Positions 9,067 to 18,263 of a stretch of 18,790 nucleotides of DNA are shown in pieces. The notes below the pieces were generated by a model. That model did no database searches. It had not been told where the DNA came from and worked only from the letters and a program-made list of their open reading frames with translations. Each line of letters starts with the position of its first letter. Within the stretch, counting starts at the first letter, position 1. The translations under genes were made by a program, and so were the position numbers. The DNA comes from Verrucomicrobiota bacterium (GTDB taxonomy: Bacteria; Verrucomicrobiota; Verrucomicrobiia; Verrucomicrobiales; Verrucomicrobiaceae), in contig JAEYYS010000312.1 in the NCBI GenBank assembly GCA_023428335.1, positions 1-18,790 on the forward strand. The letters run 5' to 3'.

Positions 9067-9558
9067 ATGAAATCCCTGGCTTATGAAGTCCTGAGGCCGC
9101 TGGCCCTGATCAGTCTGGCGTTGGCGGGCTTGTTTGGCTGGGTTGCCTGGCAGCAGAGCCAGCACGCGCAGGCCTTTGATACAGCCTCGGGACGGGCGGT
9201 GGCGCGGCTGGTGGAAAAGCGAACCTTCACGTCCAGCGGGGTGCGGGATGGCCAGTTCATCGAAAAGGGACCAACCCGCTACAGCCTGCACTACGAATTC
9301 AAGCATCCCGAGACCGGCGAGAGGCATCAGGGACAATCCAGCGTTGGGAAAGAGGTCTGGGACGCCATGCGGGAGGGCGAGCACTATGAGATCCTTTATG
9401 CCAAGGCCGATCCGAGCGTGACCTCGCTGTTTGAAGGGCAGGATTTCCGCGATGGCGCGCGTCTGGCCGCCCGGCTCTCAAGTGGTCTCGCCGTCTTGGG
9501 GGTGCTCGGTCTGCTGTTCTGGCGCCGCTGCCGGCCCTCGCCTGCGCCGGGCGGCTGA
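9067..9558 (+). CDS. Membrane protein of DUF3592 type
   Basis: A 163-residue protein with an N-terminal transmembrane helix (about 11-28), an extracytoplasmic domain of roughly 100 residues, and a second helix (about 135-152) followed by a basic C-terminus. The domain has the usual layout of DUF3592 proteins: YSLHYEF near 72-78, a Gly-rich turn, VWDAMREGEHYEILYAKADPS (98-118), where G104 and the Y-x-x-x-x-P pattern are typical. Function of the family is unknown. The frame is open upstream to 8686, overlapping the previous gene in another frame, but this part is a high-GC shadow. I chose the ATG at 9067. A weak TTGTCA/TACTCT pair (9013-9041) may be its promoter. It converges with the ABC-F gene, 9 bp from its stop. 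Confidence 0.75.
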   Translation: MKSLAYEVLRPLALISLALAGLFGWVAWQQSQHAQAFDTASGRAVARLVEKRTFTSSGVRDGQFIEKGPTRYSLHYEFKHPETGERHQGQSSVGKEVWDAMREGEHYEILYAKADPSVTSLFEGQDFRDGARLAARLSSGLAVLGVLGLLFWRRCRPSPAPGG

Positions 9559-9567
9559 ACGCGACCC

Positions 9568-11454
<1,887 letters not shown>

Positions 11455-11507
11455 GGGGGCGCTTCCATCGCCCGGTCAGGGGCTTTTGCCAAGCGCAAGA
11501 AGGCGGC

Positions 11508-11536
11508 TTGACGGTGCAGATTAAATGTCATGGAAT
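11508..11536 (+). promoter_or_regulatory. Promoter of the pilin-like gene, leaderless spacing
   Basis: TTGACG (11508-11513), a 17-bp spacer and TGGAAT (11531-11536, 4/6 to the -10 consensus). Transcription would start at about 11543, exactly the second possible ATG. This supports 11543 over 11525 as the gene start. Confidence 0.55.
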
Positions 11537-11542
11537 GGCAGG

Positions 11543-12226
11543 ATGAACGACCCCGAGCCACCCCAAAAAGGCTGGGGCTGCCTGCAGTGGGGCGTCGTGG
11601 GGGTGCTGGCTTTGTTGGGGGCGGGTTATTTTATAACCGTGTTCCTCGAATGGAGTGGAAGTATGATGAACCAGTCCTTAATGGCAGGAAAAACGATGAG
11701 AATTGCCATGGCCATGAAAGTTTGGGCTCTGGATCATGATGGCCAGTACCCCAGTTCGATTTTGCCGGAGGATCGGCGCACGGCCAACGCTGCCTTTCGC
11801 CAACTCTTCCGAGACGGCGTTCTCACGGATGAGTGGGATGCCTTTAGGGTGCCTGCATCACCCTTTTATGCTGATGGAGTCATTGGCGAGCCTCCTGACT
11901 TTTCGGAGGCTGTTCAGGCAGGAGAAAACCACTGGATGATGGTGGACGGCATGTCCACCGCGAGTCCGGGGCATTATCCGCTGATCTTTGAGAATGCGCT
12001 GGATGCTTCCTGGCCGCCCAAGTGGCAGCCAAATTCTGCGGGACAACTCACGAGAGGGCGCGTTTGGAGCGACAAAACGATCGTGATTTTCTTCAATGAT
12101 AACTCGGCTCGTGTCATCAAGCTAAAACCCTCCGGCGATCATCTGACCCTGCCCGATGAAGTCCTTGCCCCCAAGGGACTGCCGCCCCTGCCAGCGCTGA
12201 AGGTGTTGGACATCGAGGAAAAGTGA
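11543..12226 (+). CDS. Membrane-anchored pilin-like hypothetical protein
   Basis: With the ATG at 11543 the product is 227 residues: a short cytoplasmic start rich in Pro and Gln (MNDPEPPQKG), one transmembrane helix (about 16-34) and a periplasmic domain. The long helix continues into MAMKVWALDHDGQYPSS (about 56-72), the pattern seen in type II pseudopilin-like proteins of Verrucomicrobia and Planctomycetes, where an LxxYAxDHxGxYP motif follows the N-terminal helix. There is no prepilin peptidase site of the G/FTLxE kind, so it is probably not processed and not polymerised. A longer start at 11525 is possible, but the promoter spacing favours 11543. Codon use is less GC-biased than in the ABC-F neighbour. 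Function is unknown. Confidence 0.7.
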   Translation: MNDPEPPQKGWGCLQWGVVGVLALLGAGYFITVFLEWSGSMMNQSLMAGKTMRIAMAMKVWALDHDGQYPSSILPEDRRTANAAFRQLFRDGVLTDEWDAFRVPASPFYADGVIGEPPDFSEAVQAGENHWMMVDGMSTASPGHYPLIFENALDASWPPKWQPNSAGQLTRGRVWSDKTIVIFFNDNSARVIKLKPSGDHLTLPDEVLAPKGLPPLPALKVLDIEEK

Positions 12227-12257
12227 TGGTGAGCCGCAGGCGGACTCTCGGGCGCCC

Positions 12258-13292
12258 TCAGGGTTTCACGAAGCGGTAGTGGGAGACGAGCCATTCCTCG
12301 CCGCCGCGGTAGCCCCAGAGTTCGGCGCAGGCGAGGTAGAAGAGGCGCCAGTAGGACCACCACTTCACCGTCTGATCAGCGCCGTAGGTCTCGGCGAAGA
12401 GCGGCAGGATCTCGGCCTTGTGGGCGTCCATGTTGGCCAGCCAGGCCTCGGCGGTGCGACTGTAGTGCATGCCGCTGACCTGCCAGTGCGCCTCGATGCG
12501 CAGGTCGTCCTGGAAGTACAGCAGCAGGTCATCGGAGGGCATCTGGCCGCCGGTGAAGAAGTACTTCGCCATCCAGTCGTTGTCGCTCTCGACCTCGAAG
12601 TGGTAGGACGTGTCGCGGTGGGTGAAGATGTGCACGAAGAGCCGGCCGCCGGGCTTGAGCCAGCGGGCGATGCGGCTCATCAGTTCGCGGTAGTTCTTCA
12701 TGTGCTCGAACATCTCAACCGAGACACAGCGATCGAAGACGGCATCGCCGACACCGGCGAAGTCGATCATGTTGGCGGTGATGACCTCGAGGTTGTGCAG
12801 GCCGCGCTTTTTCGCCTCGGCATCGATGTGGGCCTTCTGCGAGTGCGAGTTGGAGACGCTGGTGATGCGCGCGGCCGGGTAGTGCTCGGCCATCCACAGC
12901 GACAAGGATCCCCAGCCGCAGCCGAGTTCAAGGATGCGCTGGCCGTCGGCGAGGCCGGCGCGTTCGCAGGTGAGGCGCAGCATGGTGGCCTCGGCCGTGT
13001 CGAGGTCGTCGTGCGGCGAGTTGTAGTAGCCGCTGCTGTACTTCAGGTGGCGGCCGAGGCAGAGCTGGTAGAAGCGGGCCGGCACCTCGTAATGCTGCTC
13101 GTTGGCGGCCTCGGTGGCGATGGCGACCGGGCTGGTTTTCAGGCCCTCGACATGGCGCATGAGCGCCGCCTGGCGCGCCTCGGGATCGGTGGGCCGATGC
13201 CGGCGCAGCACGGCGGCGAGGCGGCGGCGGATGCCGGCACGGAGCACCGGATCGGGGAGCAGGTCCCTGGCGAGGAGGTCGTTGAGATTCAT
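12258..13292 (-). CDS. Cyclopropane-synthase superfamily methyltransferase, coclaurine N-methyltransferase-like
   Basis: The 344-residue class I SAM methyltransferase carries motif I LELGCGWGS (121-129) and NEQHYEVPARFY (64-75), the substrate-side signature of the CFA/mycolic-acid synthase superfamily. It resembles plant coclaurine N-methyltransferases more than bacterial CFA: EMFEHMKNYREL (193-204) with the E196-H197 pair that is catalytic in the plant enzyme, KYFFTGGQMPSDDLLLYFQDD (243-263), HYSRTAEAWL and the C-terminal WLVSHYRFVKP. The residue equivalence is from memory of that family. The acceptor could be an amine, a lipid or another small molecule. A TTG start at 13307 is possible; I chose the ATG at 13292, which has AGGAAG only 3 nt upstream. 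It follows the SRPBCC gene by 63 bp and converges with the pilin-like gene. Confidence 0.88.
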   Translation of the reverse strand: MNLNDLLARDLLPDPVLRAGIRRRLAAVLRRHRPTDPEARQAALMRHVEGLKTSPVAIATEAANEQHYEVPARFYQLCLGRHLKYSSGYYNSPHDDLDTAEATMLRLTCERAGLADGQRILELGCGWGSLSLWMAEHYPAARITSVSNSHSQKAHIDAEAKKRGLHNLEVITANMIDFAGVGDAVFDRCVSVEMFEHMKNYRELMSRIARWLKPGGRLFVHIFTHRDTSYHFEVESDNDWMAKYFFTGGQMPSDDLLLYFQDDLRIEAHWQVSGMHYSRTAEAWLANMDAHKAEILPLFAETYGADQTVKWWSYWRLFYLACAELWGYRGGEEWLVSHYRFVKP

Positions 13293-13355
13293 GCGCTTCC
13301 TGAACAACGCCTGCGCCCGCGCCCGGGCCGTGTCTTTTTCCCGCGCGCCAGCGCT

Positions 13356-13820
13356 TCAGCCCGGGAAGACCTGGCGCAGGGCCAGTTCGCGGGCGGCAAA
13401 GAGGCGCGCCAACTGCGGCCGCACCAGCCAGGGCTGGGCGAGGTCGCCGAGCGGGGCGAAGGGCAGGGTGTAGGTGATGTGATCGACCACCTCGGTGCGG
13501 CCGTCGCTGGCGCGCTGAACGACATGCTCATGCTGCCAGAAGGCATAGGGCCCGGCGCGCTGCTGATCGATGAAGCGTCGGCCCTGCTCGACATGGGTGA
13601 TTTCCGCCAGCCAGGTCAGCGGCAGACCGAGTAGCGGGCGCACCCGGTAGGCGATGAGCAGGCCGGGGGTGACCCGCGCAGGCAGGTTGGGGGTCAGCAC
13701 CTCCAGGCCGAGTTCCGGCGGCGTCAGACGGGCGAGGTTGCGCGGGTTGGCGAAAAAGTCCCAGACGGCCGCGGGCTCGGCAGGGAGGATCTGACGCGAT
13801 TGCCAGGTGTGAACGGCCAT
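13356..13820 (-). CDS. SRPBCC (START-like) ligand-binding protein
   Basis: The 154-residue protein has the pattern of a small SRPBCC/polyketide-cyclase-like domain: an opening strand ending in a Pro/Ala turn, WDFFANPRNLARLTPPELG (20-38), a mid-domain AEITHVEQGRRFIDQQ and a later TEVVDHITYTLPF. LARLTPPELGLEV is typical of the group fused or linked to epimerase-like proteins. These domains form a hydrophobic pocket for a lipid or aromatic ligand; no catalytic residues can be assigned. Its ATG at 13820 is only 3 nt downstream of the stop codon of the DUF3253 gene, so translational coupling is likely. The next gene, the CFA/CNMT-like methyltransferase, may share the transcript. Confidence 0.8.
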   Translation of the reverse strand: MAVHTWQSRQILPAEPAAVWDFFANPRNLARLTPPELGLEVLTPNLPARVTPGLLIAYRVRPLLGLPLTWLAEITHVEQGRRFIDQQRAGPYAFWQHEHVVQRASDGRTEVVDHITYTLPFAPLGDLAQPWLVRPQLARLFAARELALRQVFPG

Positions 13821-13823
13821 GCT

Positions 13824-14096
13824 TCACATACGCGCCGCGGCGGTCAGGCGGATGGCGCCGCGTGTCGTCAAGGGATGCGCGGGTTCGCCGCGCTGGGTGC
13901 AGACGAGCTGGCCGGCCGCGACCAGGTCGGCGGCTAGTTCGCGCACGCGCGGCATCAGCGGACGCCAGTCGGTCGCCGCGCGACGGGCGACCTCGGAAGG
14001 ACAAAACGTTGCGCCGTTCGCGCGCTCCTGCGCGAGATCGAGCAGCAGGCGACGCAGGAGGGTATCGGGGCAGGGCGGCGAGGACCCGGGGGGCAT
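13824..14096 (-). CDS. DUF3253 protein
   Basis: A 90-residue soluble protein. FCPSEVARRAATDWRPLMPRVRELAADLVAAGQLVCTQRGEP (about 31-72) is the hallmark of DUF3253 and looks like a winged helix: the recognition-like helix with SEVAR, WRPLMP, then the two-stranded wing. A DNA-binding or regulatory role is plausible from the fold, but none is established. It is the first gene of a minus-strand cluster with the SRPBCC and CNMT-like genes; its TGA and the next ATG are 3 nt apart. Confidence 0.8.
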   Translation of the reverse strand: MPPGSSPPCPDTLLRRLLLDLAQERANGATFCPSEVARRAATDWRPLMPRVRELAADLVAAGQLVCTQRGEPAHPLTTRGAIRLTAAARM

Positions 14097-14135
14097 GGCC
14101 GGGTTACGCGCGTCGGTGGGACAGAGTACTTCAGA

Positions 14136-14179
14136 GCTTCAGCTCGTGAGGGCGTGGCAGCCCCAGAACGCGCTGAAGC
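14136..14179. repeat. Inverted repeat between AP2-like and DUF3253 genes
   Basis: GCTTCAGC (14136-14143) and GCTGAAGC (14172-14179) are perfect 8-bp arms separated by 28 bp. It lies in the 104-bp gap after the AP2-like gene on the minus strand and could be a transcript end, though the loop is long for a terminator. Confidence 0.3.
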
Positions 14180-14200
14180 GCTCGAGTACGTTGCCGAGCC

Positions 14201-14854
14201 TCACTTGCGGCGTGCCGCCTTTTTGGCCGGGACCTTCTTGGCTGCCGGCTTCTCTGCGGCGACCTTTTTGGCGGGTGCCTTTTTCACCGCGGCTTTTTTA
14301 GCCGGGGCCTTGGCGGTCTTTTTCGCGGCGGATTTGATGGCGGGCTTGGGGGCGACGGTGTGTTGGCGCTTGAGGATGCGGGCGAGACCACCCTCGCGGG
14401 CGAGGCGCTGGCGCAGCATTTCCTCGCGGAAGGCGATGGCTTCGGCGAGCACCTGGTCGTGGGTTTCCTTGGTGTAGGCGTAGACGCGCGAGACCGTCTT
14501 GCCGCGTTCGGCGCGGACCGAGACGGCGATGTGGCGGACGATGCGGCCCTTGGCGTTCTTGGTCTTGCGGTAGGAGATGCCGACGTGGCCGCTCTTGTTC
14601 TTGGCGTTGTGGCTGTGGGCGATGCGGCTGGCCTCGATCTCAGGCATCTCGGCAAGCATCTGGTCGCGGTAGGCGCGCGCGGCCTTGAGCGAGCCCTTCA
14701 GGCCGCCGAACAGGCTGTCGGAAAAGTGCTTGGTGTGGAGCTTGCCGTGGCGGGAGATGCAGACTTGGAATCCGTGGGTTTGTTTGGCGGCGTCCGGCCG
14801 GGTGTCGATGCGTTTGATGTTGCGTTCGGAAAGGGGATTGGAGCGGCGGCGCAT
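14201..14854 (-). CDS. Tandem AP2-like DNA-binding protein with histone H1-like Lys/Ala tail
   Basis: From the ATG at 14854 the product is 217 residues and strongly basic. Residues about 27-68 (HGFQVCISRHGKLHTKHFSD, then AARAYRDQML) look like an AP2/ERF-type three-stranded sheet plus helix. Residues about 87-147 repeat the layout (SGHVGISYRK, RHIAVSVRAERGK, AEAIAFREEM). The C-terminal 50 residues (166-217) are a low-complexity run of KKA/PAKK units like histone H1 tails. The protein should bind DNA or RNA in the cytoplasm, perhaps as a nucleoid-associated factor. A TTG start at 14920 would add 22 Pro-rich residues; I think this is untranslated leader. It lies downstream of dtd on the same strand, 178 bp away, and may have its own promoter. 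The AP2 assignment is by pattern. Confidence 0.75.
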   Translation of the reverse strand: MRRRSNPLSERNIKRIDTRPDAAKQTHGFQVCISRHGKLHTKHFSDSLFGGLKGSLKAARAYRDQMLAEMPEIEASRIAHSHNAKNKSGHVGISYRKTKNAKGRIVRHIAVSVRAERGKTVSRVYAYTKETHDQVLAEAIAFREEMLRQRLAREGGLARILKRQHTVAPKPAIKSAAKKTAKAPAKKAAVKKAPAKKVAAEKPAAKKVPAKKAARRK

Positions 14855-15032
14855 GAAAATCTCAGGGTTTTTTTGGGGGGAAGGGGGAGGCGAATTTGGC
14901 TGCATCACCCTGACACGCAACCCGAAAGTGCCCGCTTGTGGAAAGGTTGGTTATGCACGACCAATGGATACGTGCCAGCGGGGCATGGCGCCGCAGAAAC
15001 GACACTGGCAAGATCAGGAGTCTGGGGCGGGG

Positions 15033-15485
15033 TCACTCCCTGGCGCGCGAGTCGATGACGATCGTCACCGGTCCGTCATTGACGAGGGCGACCTGCATGT
15101 CGGCAGCGAAAATGCCGCGTTCGACCGCTGCCCCCAGCTCGGTTTCGAGCCGGACGAGGAAGTGTTCATAGAGCGGCACGGCCTTCTCCGGGCGCGCGGC
15201 GCGGGTGAAACCCGGACGATTGCCCTTTTTCGTGCTGGCAAAGAGGGTGAACTGGCTGATCGCCAGCACGCGACCGCCAGCCTCGGTGACGTTGAGGTTC
15301 ATCTTGCCCTCGGCATCGGCAAACAGGCGCATGGCGGCCGTTTTCGCGGCCAGCCAGTCGGCATCCTCGGCGCTGTCCGCCTCCTCGACACCGACCAGCA
15401 CCACCAGACCGCGGTCGATCCGGCCGACGACCTGGCCGTCGATGCGGACACTGGCTTCGAGGCAACGCTGGATGACGAGACGCAT
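15033..15485 (-). CDS. dtd: D-aminoacyl-tRNA deacylase
   Basis: The 150-residue enzyme hydrolyses D-amino acids (and glycine from tRNA-Ala) off mischarged tRNAs. Family hallmarks are all present: MRLVIQRCLEASVRIDG at the start, SQFTLFA (77-83) with the conserved T80, the KGNRPGFTRAA segment (87-97), and the Gly-cisPro motif in NDGPVT (136-141), which gives chiral proofreading. Length fits the usual ~145 residues. The open frame extends far upstream on the complement, across coaB, but that is a shadow; the ATG at 15485 is the correct start. It is divergent from coaB with 72 bp between starts. Confidence 0.96.
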   Translation of the reverse strand: MRLVIQRCLEASVRIDGQVVGRIDRGLVVLVGVEEADSAEDADWLAAKTAAMRLFADAEGKMNLNVTEAGGRVLAISQFTLFASTKKGNRPGFTRAARPEKAVPLYEHFLVRLETELGAAVERGIFAADMQVALVNDGPVTIVIDSRARE

Positions 15486-15490
15486 GATCG

Positions 15491-15519
15491 CATCCTGCGC
15501 GGCGGAGGGCCGTTGTCCA
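15491..15519 (-). promoter_or_regulatory. Candidate dtd promoter
   Basis: On the minus strand TGGACA (15519-15514, 5/6 to the -35 consensus) is followed after 17 bp by a weak AGGATG (15496-15491). The hexamer starts 34 nt before the ATG, again a leaderless spacing. Confidence 0.4.
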
Positions 15520-15523
15520 CCGG

Positions 15524-15552
15524 TTGACTCCGGCGACGGCTGTCCGATGAGT
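15524..15552 (+). promoter_or_regulatory. Candidate coaB promoter
   Basis: TTGACT (15524-15529) lies 34 nt before the ATG at 15558; the -10 position (ATGAGT, 15547-15552) is weak. The dtd and coaB -35 elements face away from each other within the 72-bp gap, only 4 bp apart. Confidence 0.4.
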
Positions 15553-15557
15553 GCTGC

Positions 15558-16193
15558 ATGCGCTTTCTCATCACCGCCGGCCCGACGCGCGAGCCGCTCG
15601 ATCCGGTGCGGTTCCTGTCGAACCGTTCCTCCGGCCGCATGGGCTATGCGCTGGCCGAGGCGGCGCTGGCGGCCGGTCATGAGGTGACCCTGGTCAGCGG
15701 CCCGGTGGCCCTGAACGCGCCGGCCGGGGCGGAACTGGTGCGCGTGGAGACCGCCCGCGAGATGTTTGAGGCCGTGCGCGGGGCGATCCCGCGCTGTGAG
15801 GTCGCGGTGTTCTGCGCGGCGGTGGCCGATTATCGACCCGTGGCGGCCGCGGCGCAGAAGCTCAAAAAGAACGGCGAGCGCCTGGTGCTGGAGCTGGAGC
15901 CGACCGAGGACATCCTCGGCTCCGCGCGCACGGCGTTTGGGTTTCGCGGTTATTTGGTCGGGTTTGCCGCTGAAACCGAGAAGCTGGTCGAGCACGCCCA
16001 GGCCAAGCTGGCGCGCAAGGGCTGCGATTTGCTGGTCGCCAACGATGTTTCGCGGCCGGGCATCGGCTTTGACAGCGACGAAAACGAGGTCATGCTCTGC
16101 CTGCCCGGCGGCCAGACCCGTGTCCTGCCGCGCCAATCCAAAACGGCTTTGGCGCGCGACCTTGTCGCCTTCATCGCCGCCGCGGCCTCCTGA
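15558..16193 (+). CDS. coaB: Phosphopantothenate-cysteine ligase, stand-alone CoaB
   Basis: This 211-residue protein corresponds to the C-terminal half of E. coli CoaBC and condenses 4'-phosphopantothenate with cysteine using a nucleotide in coenzyme A synthesis. Visible motifs are the N-terminal ITAGPTREPLDPVRFLSNRS (5-24) followed by SGRMG, with N22 equivalent to the conserved Asn of CoaB; AAVADYRP (87-94); the KLKK lysine cluster (101-104); VGFAAET (134-140); and the ANDVSRPGIGFDSDENEV segment (161-178). The N-terminal flavin-dependent decarboxylase domain (CoaC) is absent, so coaC must be elsewhere. The ATG at 15558 lacks a Shine-Dalgarno. The IMPase-family gene follows after 29 bp and is probably co-transcribed. 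Confidence 0.92.
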   Translation: MRFLITAGPTREPLDPVRFLSNRSSGRMGYALAEAALAAGHEVTLVSGPVALNAPAGAELVRVETAREMFEAVRGAIPRCEVAVFCAAVADYRPVAAAAQKLKKNGERLVLELEPTEDILGSARTAFGFRGYLVGFAAETEKLVEHAQAKLARKGCDLLVANDVSRPGIGFDSDENEVMLCLPGGQTRVLPRQSKTALARDLVAFIAAAAS

Positions 16194-16222
16194 ACCCCCA
16201 GTCCCCCACGCACCGCCCCTTC

Positions 16223-16978
16223 ATGGATCTCCTGCCCCTCGCTCTCGACGCCGCCACCCAGGCCGGCCGCCTCATCAAGGACAACTTCGGCTCGGAAAAG
16301 ACCGTCAACGAGATGAAGCGGCGCGATGTGAAGCTCGAGCTCGACGTGCGCACCCAGAAGCTGATCACCGACCTGATTCTCGCCGCCCATCCCGATCACG
16401 CCATCCTCGGCGAGGAGGAGGGCGACCTCGGCGGCGAGGGGGAAGTCGAGTGGATCATCGACCCGATCGACGGCACGGTGAACTACTTTTACGGCATCCC
16501 GCACTTCTGCGTCTCCATCGCCGCGCGCGTGCGCGCCACCCACGAGCCGCTGCTCGGCGTCATCCACGATCCGATGCAGGGGGAAACTTGGAGCGTGGTC
16601 CACGGCGGCGTGCCCCAGCTCAACGGCAAGCCCATCGCGGTCAGCACGCGTCCGCAGATGAGCGAGGCGATCATCACCGCCGGTTTCTCGAAGAGCAAAT
16701 CGGCCCTCGACGCCGGTTTCGACCGCTACCGTCGCCTCAGCTATGAGGTGTTCAAGACGCGCATGCTCGGCAGCGCGGCGCTGGCCCTGGCCTATGTCGC
16801 CACCGGCCGGCTCGATGCCTATGTCGAGGAGCAGATCAGCCTCTGGGACATCGCCGCCGGCGTGCAGCTCGTCGAAGCCGCCGGCGGTCGCATCATCCTC
16901 CGGCCGAGCGAGACCAAGCCCGGCACCTTCTTCATCTGCGCCTGGAACGGTCGCCTGCCGATCGAGCAGTTTCTGTGA
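16223..16978 (+). CDS. Inositol monophosphatase family phosphatase
   Basis: The 251-residue enzyme belongs to the Mg2+-dependent IMPase/FIG superfamily. Metal-binding motifs are present: GEEE (63-66), the hallmark IDPIDGTVNY (79-88) with D80 and D83, and ISLWDIAAG (205-213) with D209. Substrates of such bacterial proteins include myo-inositol-1-phosphate, histidinol phosphate, NADP and 3'-phosphoadenosine phosphates; the sequence alone does not choose, so no gene symbol is given. It lies 29 bp after coaB in the same direction, with a C-rich leader and no Shine-Dalgarno. Its stop is 7 bp from that of the convergent carboxypeptidase gene. Confidence 0.92.
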   Translation: MDLLPLALDAATQAGRLIKDNFGSEKTVNEMKRRDVKLELDVRTQKLITDLILAAHPDHAILGEEEGDLGGEGEVEWIIDPIDGTVNYFYGIPHFCVSIAARVRATHEPLLGVIHDPMQGETWSVVHGGVPQLNGKPIAVSTRPQMSEAIITAGFSKSKSALDAGFDRYRRLSYEVFKTRMLGSAALALAYVATGRLDAYVEEQISLWDIAAGVQLVEAAGGRIILRPSETKPGTFFICAWNGRLPIEQFL

Positions 16979-16985
16979 ATCGGCC

Positions 16986-18200
16986 TCAGCGCGACCGGAG
17001 TTCCGCCAGGTAGGTCGCCAGCGTGCGCGCCAGGCCGGCGCCGACCTCGCGGTAGCCTGGAATCGTGCTGTGCGGGGTGTTCCAGGCGGTTTCCAGGGTC
17101 AAGGCCACCGCCCGTTCGTGGCTGCGGTCGCGCACCCAGTTGCCGCTGACGCGCGCGCGTTCCTCCTCGGTCTTCACATAGGTGGCGAAACGGTACTTCG
17201 GCGCGATCGCCAGCGGGCCGGTGATCTCCGCCACGGCCAGTTCGAGAAAGCGCTCGTAGCTGCGCCGGCGCACGCCGCTCATCTGCTCGAAGTCGAGCGG
17301 GCCAAAGAAAAACGGCTGCCGATCGCCGGCGCCGGGATTGTGCAGGTCGAAGAAGGCCGCCAGGCGACCGGTCTCGATCAAGGCGCCGACCCGCGCTTTG
17401 GCAGCACTCACTTCGGGATACACGGCTTGTTCCGACCAGTCGCGGTTGTGATCGCGCGGCACGGCCTCCTTGCCACCGGCGCCGATGGCAACGTTGTCGA
17501 CATCCATGATTGGGATGAAAAAGATCTCGGCCTGATCGCGCAGGGCGCGCGCGGCGGGGGCATCGCTGGTGGCCCAGTCGAGGAAGCCGCGGCCGACCCA
17601 GGAGGCACCCGCCTCCCAGGCATGCTGGCGCGCCTGCACCCAGACCGCCTGTGGGGCGTCGCGCCGACCGAAGCGCAGGCCTGGCACCGGCCGACCCTCG
17701 CGGGTGGTGGCGAGCACGAAACGCTCGGCTTCCGGCAGCCGCGCCGCCGTTTCGGTGAGCAGGGCCTCGCTGTGCGAGGGCAGGAAGGGCGGCCCCCAGG
17801 CCAGCCAGAAACGGGCGGCCGGCGCGGTCAGGCGGTAGCTGGCAGAGGTTTGGGTGATTTCGCCGGGCTCGGTCGGTTGCCAGGTGCTGTCGTCAGTGCT
17901 GATCGAGGCCTGACGCGGCATCGACCAGGCCGCGGCGAGTCGGTCCTGGGCGCGGAAGGGGCGGCTGGCCGGTCGCACCACCACGGTCAGGGGCTGGCCG
18001 GGCGTGGCGCCATCGATCCGAACATACCACCAGCAGGGCCAGCCCCGACCCTCGCGCACCGGCGGAGCGATCTCGATCCGACCGGCATCGGCGTCCAAGG
18101 CCAGGACGTCGGCTGCGCCGCCCGGGAAATCGTGGTGCACGGTGAGCTGCGCGTGGGCAGGCAGGCAGAACAGCAGCAGGGCGGCGAGGCGGTGGAGCAT
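16986..18200 (-). CDS. Exported M14 family zinc carboxypeptidase
   Basis: The 404-residue protein starts with a signal peptide (MLHRLAALLLFCLPAHA, cleavage after A17). Residues about 18-140 form a beta-rich N-terminal domain, as in the cytosolic-carboxypeptidase-like subgroup of M14. The peptidase domain has the zinc ligands H193-x-x-E196 (ARQHAWEAG) and H287 (FFDLHNPG), the NRDW substrate-binding segment (252-255) and the catalytic Glu370 (TLETAWN). It would cleave C-terminal residues from peptides or trim peptidoglycan peptides outside the cytoplasm. It follows the NTF2-like gene by 63 bp on the minus strand, so the two exported proteins may be co-expressed. Its stop is next to the convergent IMPase gene. 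Confidence 0.9.
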   Translation of the reverse strand: MLHRLAALLLFCLPAHAQLTVHHDFPGGAADVLALDADAGRIEIAPPVREGRGWPCWWYVRIDGATPGQPLTVVVRPASRPFRAQDRLAAAWSMPRQASISTDDSTWQPTEPGEITQTSASYRLTAPAARFWLAWGPPFLPSHSEALLTETAARLPEAERFVLATTREGRPVPGLRFGRRDAPQAVWVQARQHAWEAGASWVGRGFLDWATSDAPAARALRDQAEIFFIPIMDVDNVAIGAGGKEAVPRDHNRDWSEQAVYPEVSAAKARVGALIETGRLAAFFDLHNPGAGDRQPFFFGPLDFEQMSGVRRRSYERFLELAVAEITGPLAIAPKYRFATYVKTEEERARVSGNWVRDRSHERAVALTLETAWNTPHSTIPGYREVGAGLARTLATYLAELRSR

Positions 18201-18263
18201 GAACAGAGCACGGCTCCAACCGCCGCCATGTTGCGCGGGTGTGCGAGGAAAAGACCGGCGGGC

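Noticed and set aside
12279..13634. 451-codon plus-strand frame opposite the CNMT-like and SRPBCC genes
   Set aside because: Antisense shadow spanning two real genes and the gap between them.
15486..16136. Long N-terminal extension of Dtd
   Set aside because: The complement is open across coaB, but Dtd proteins start with MRxVIQRV-like sequence, found exactly at 15485.
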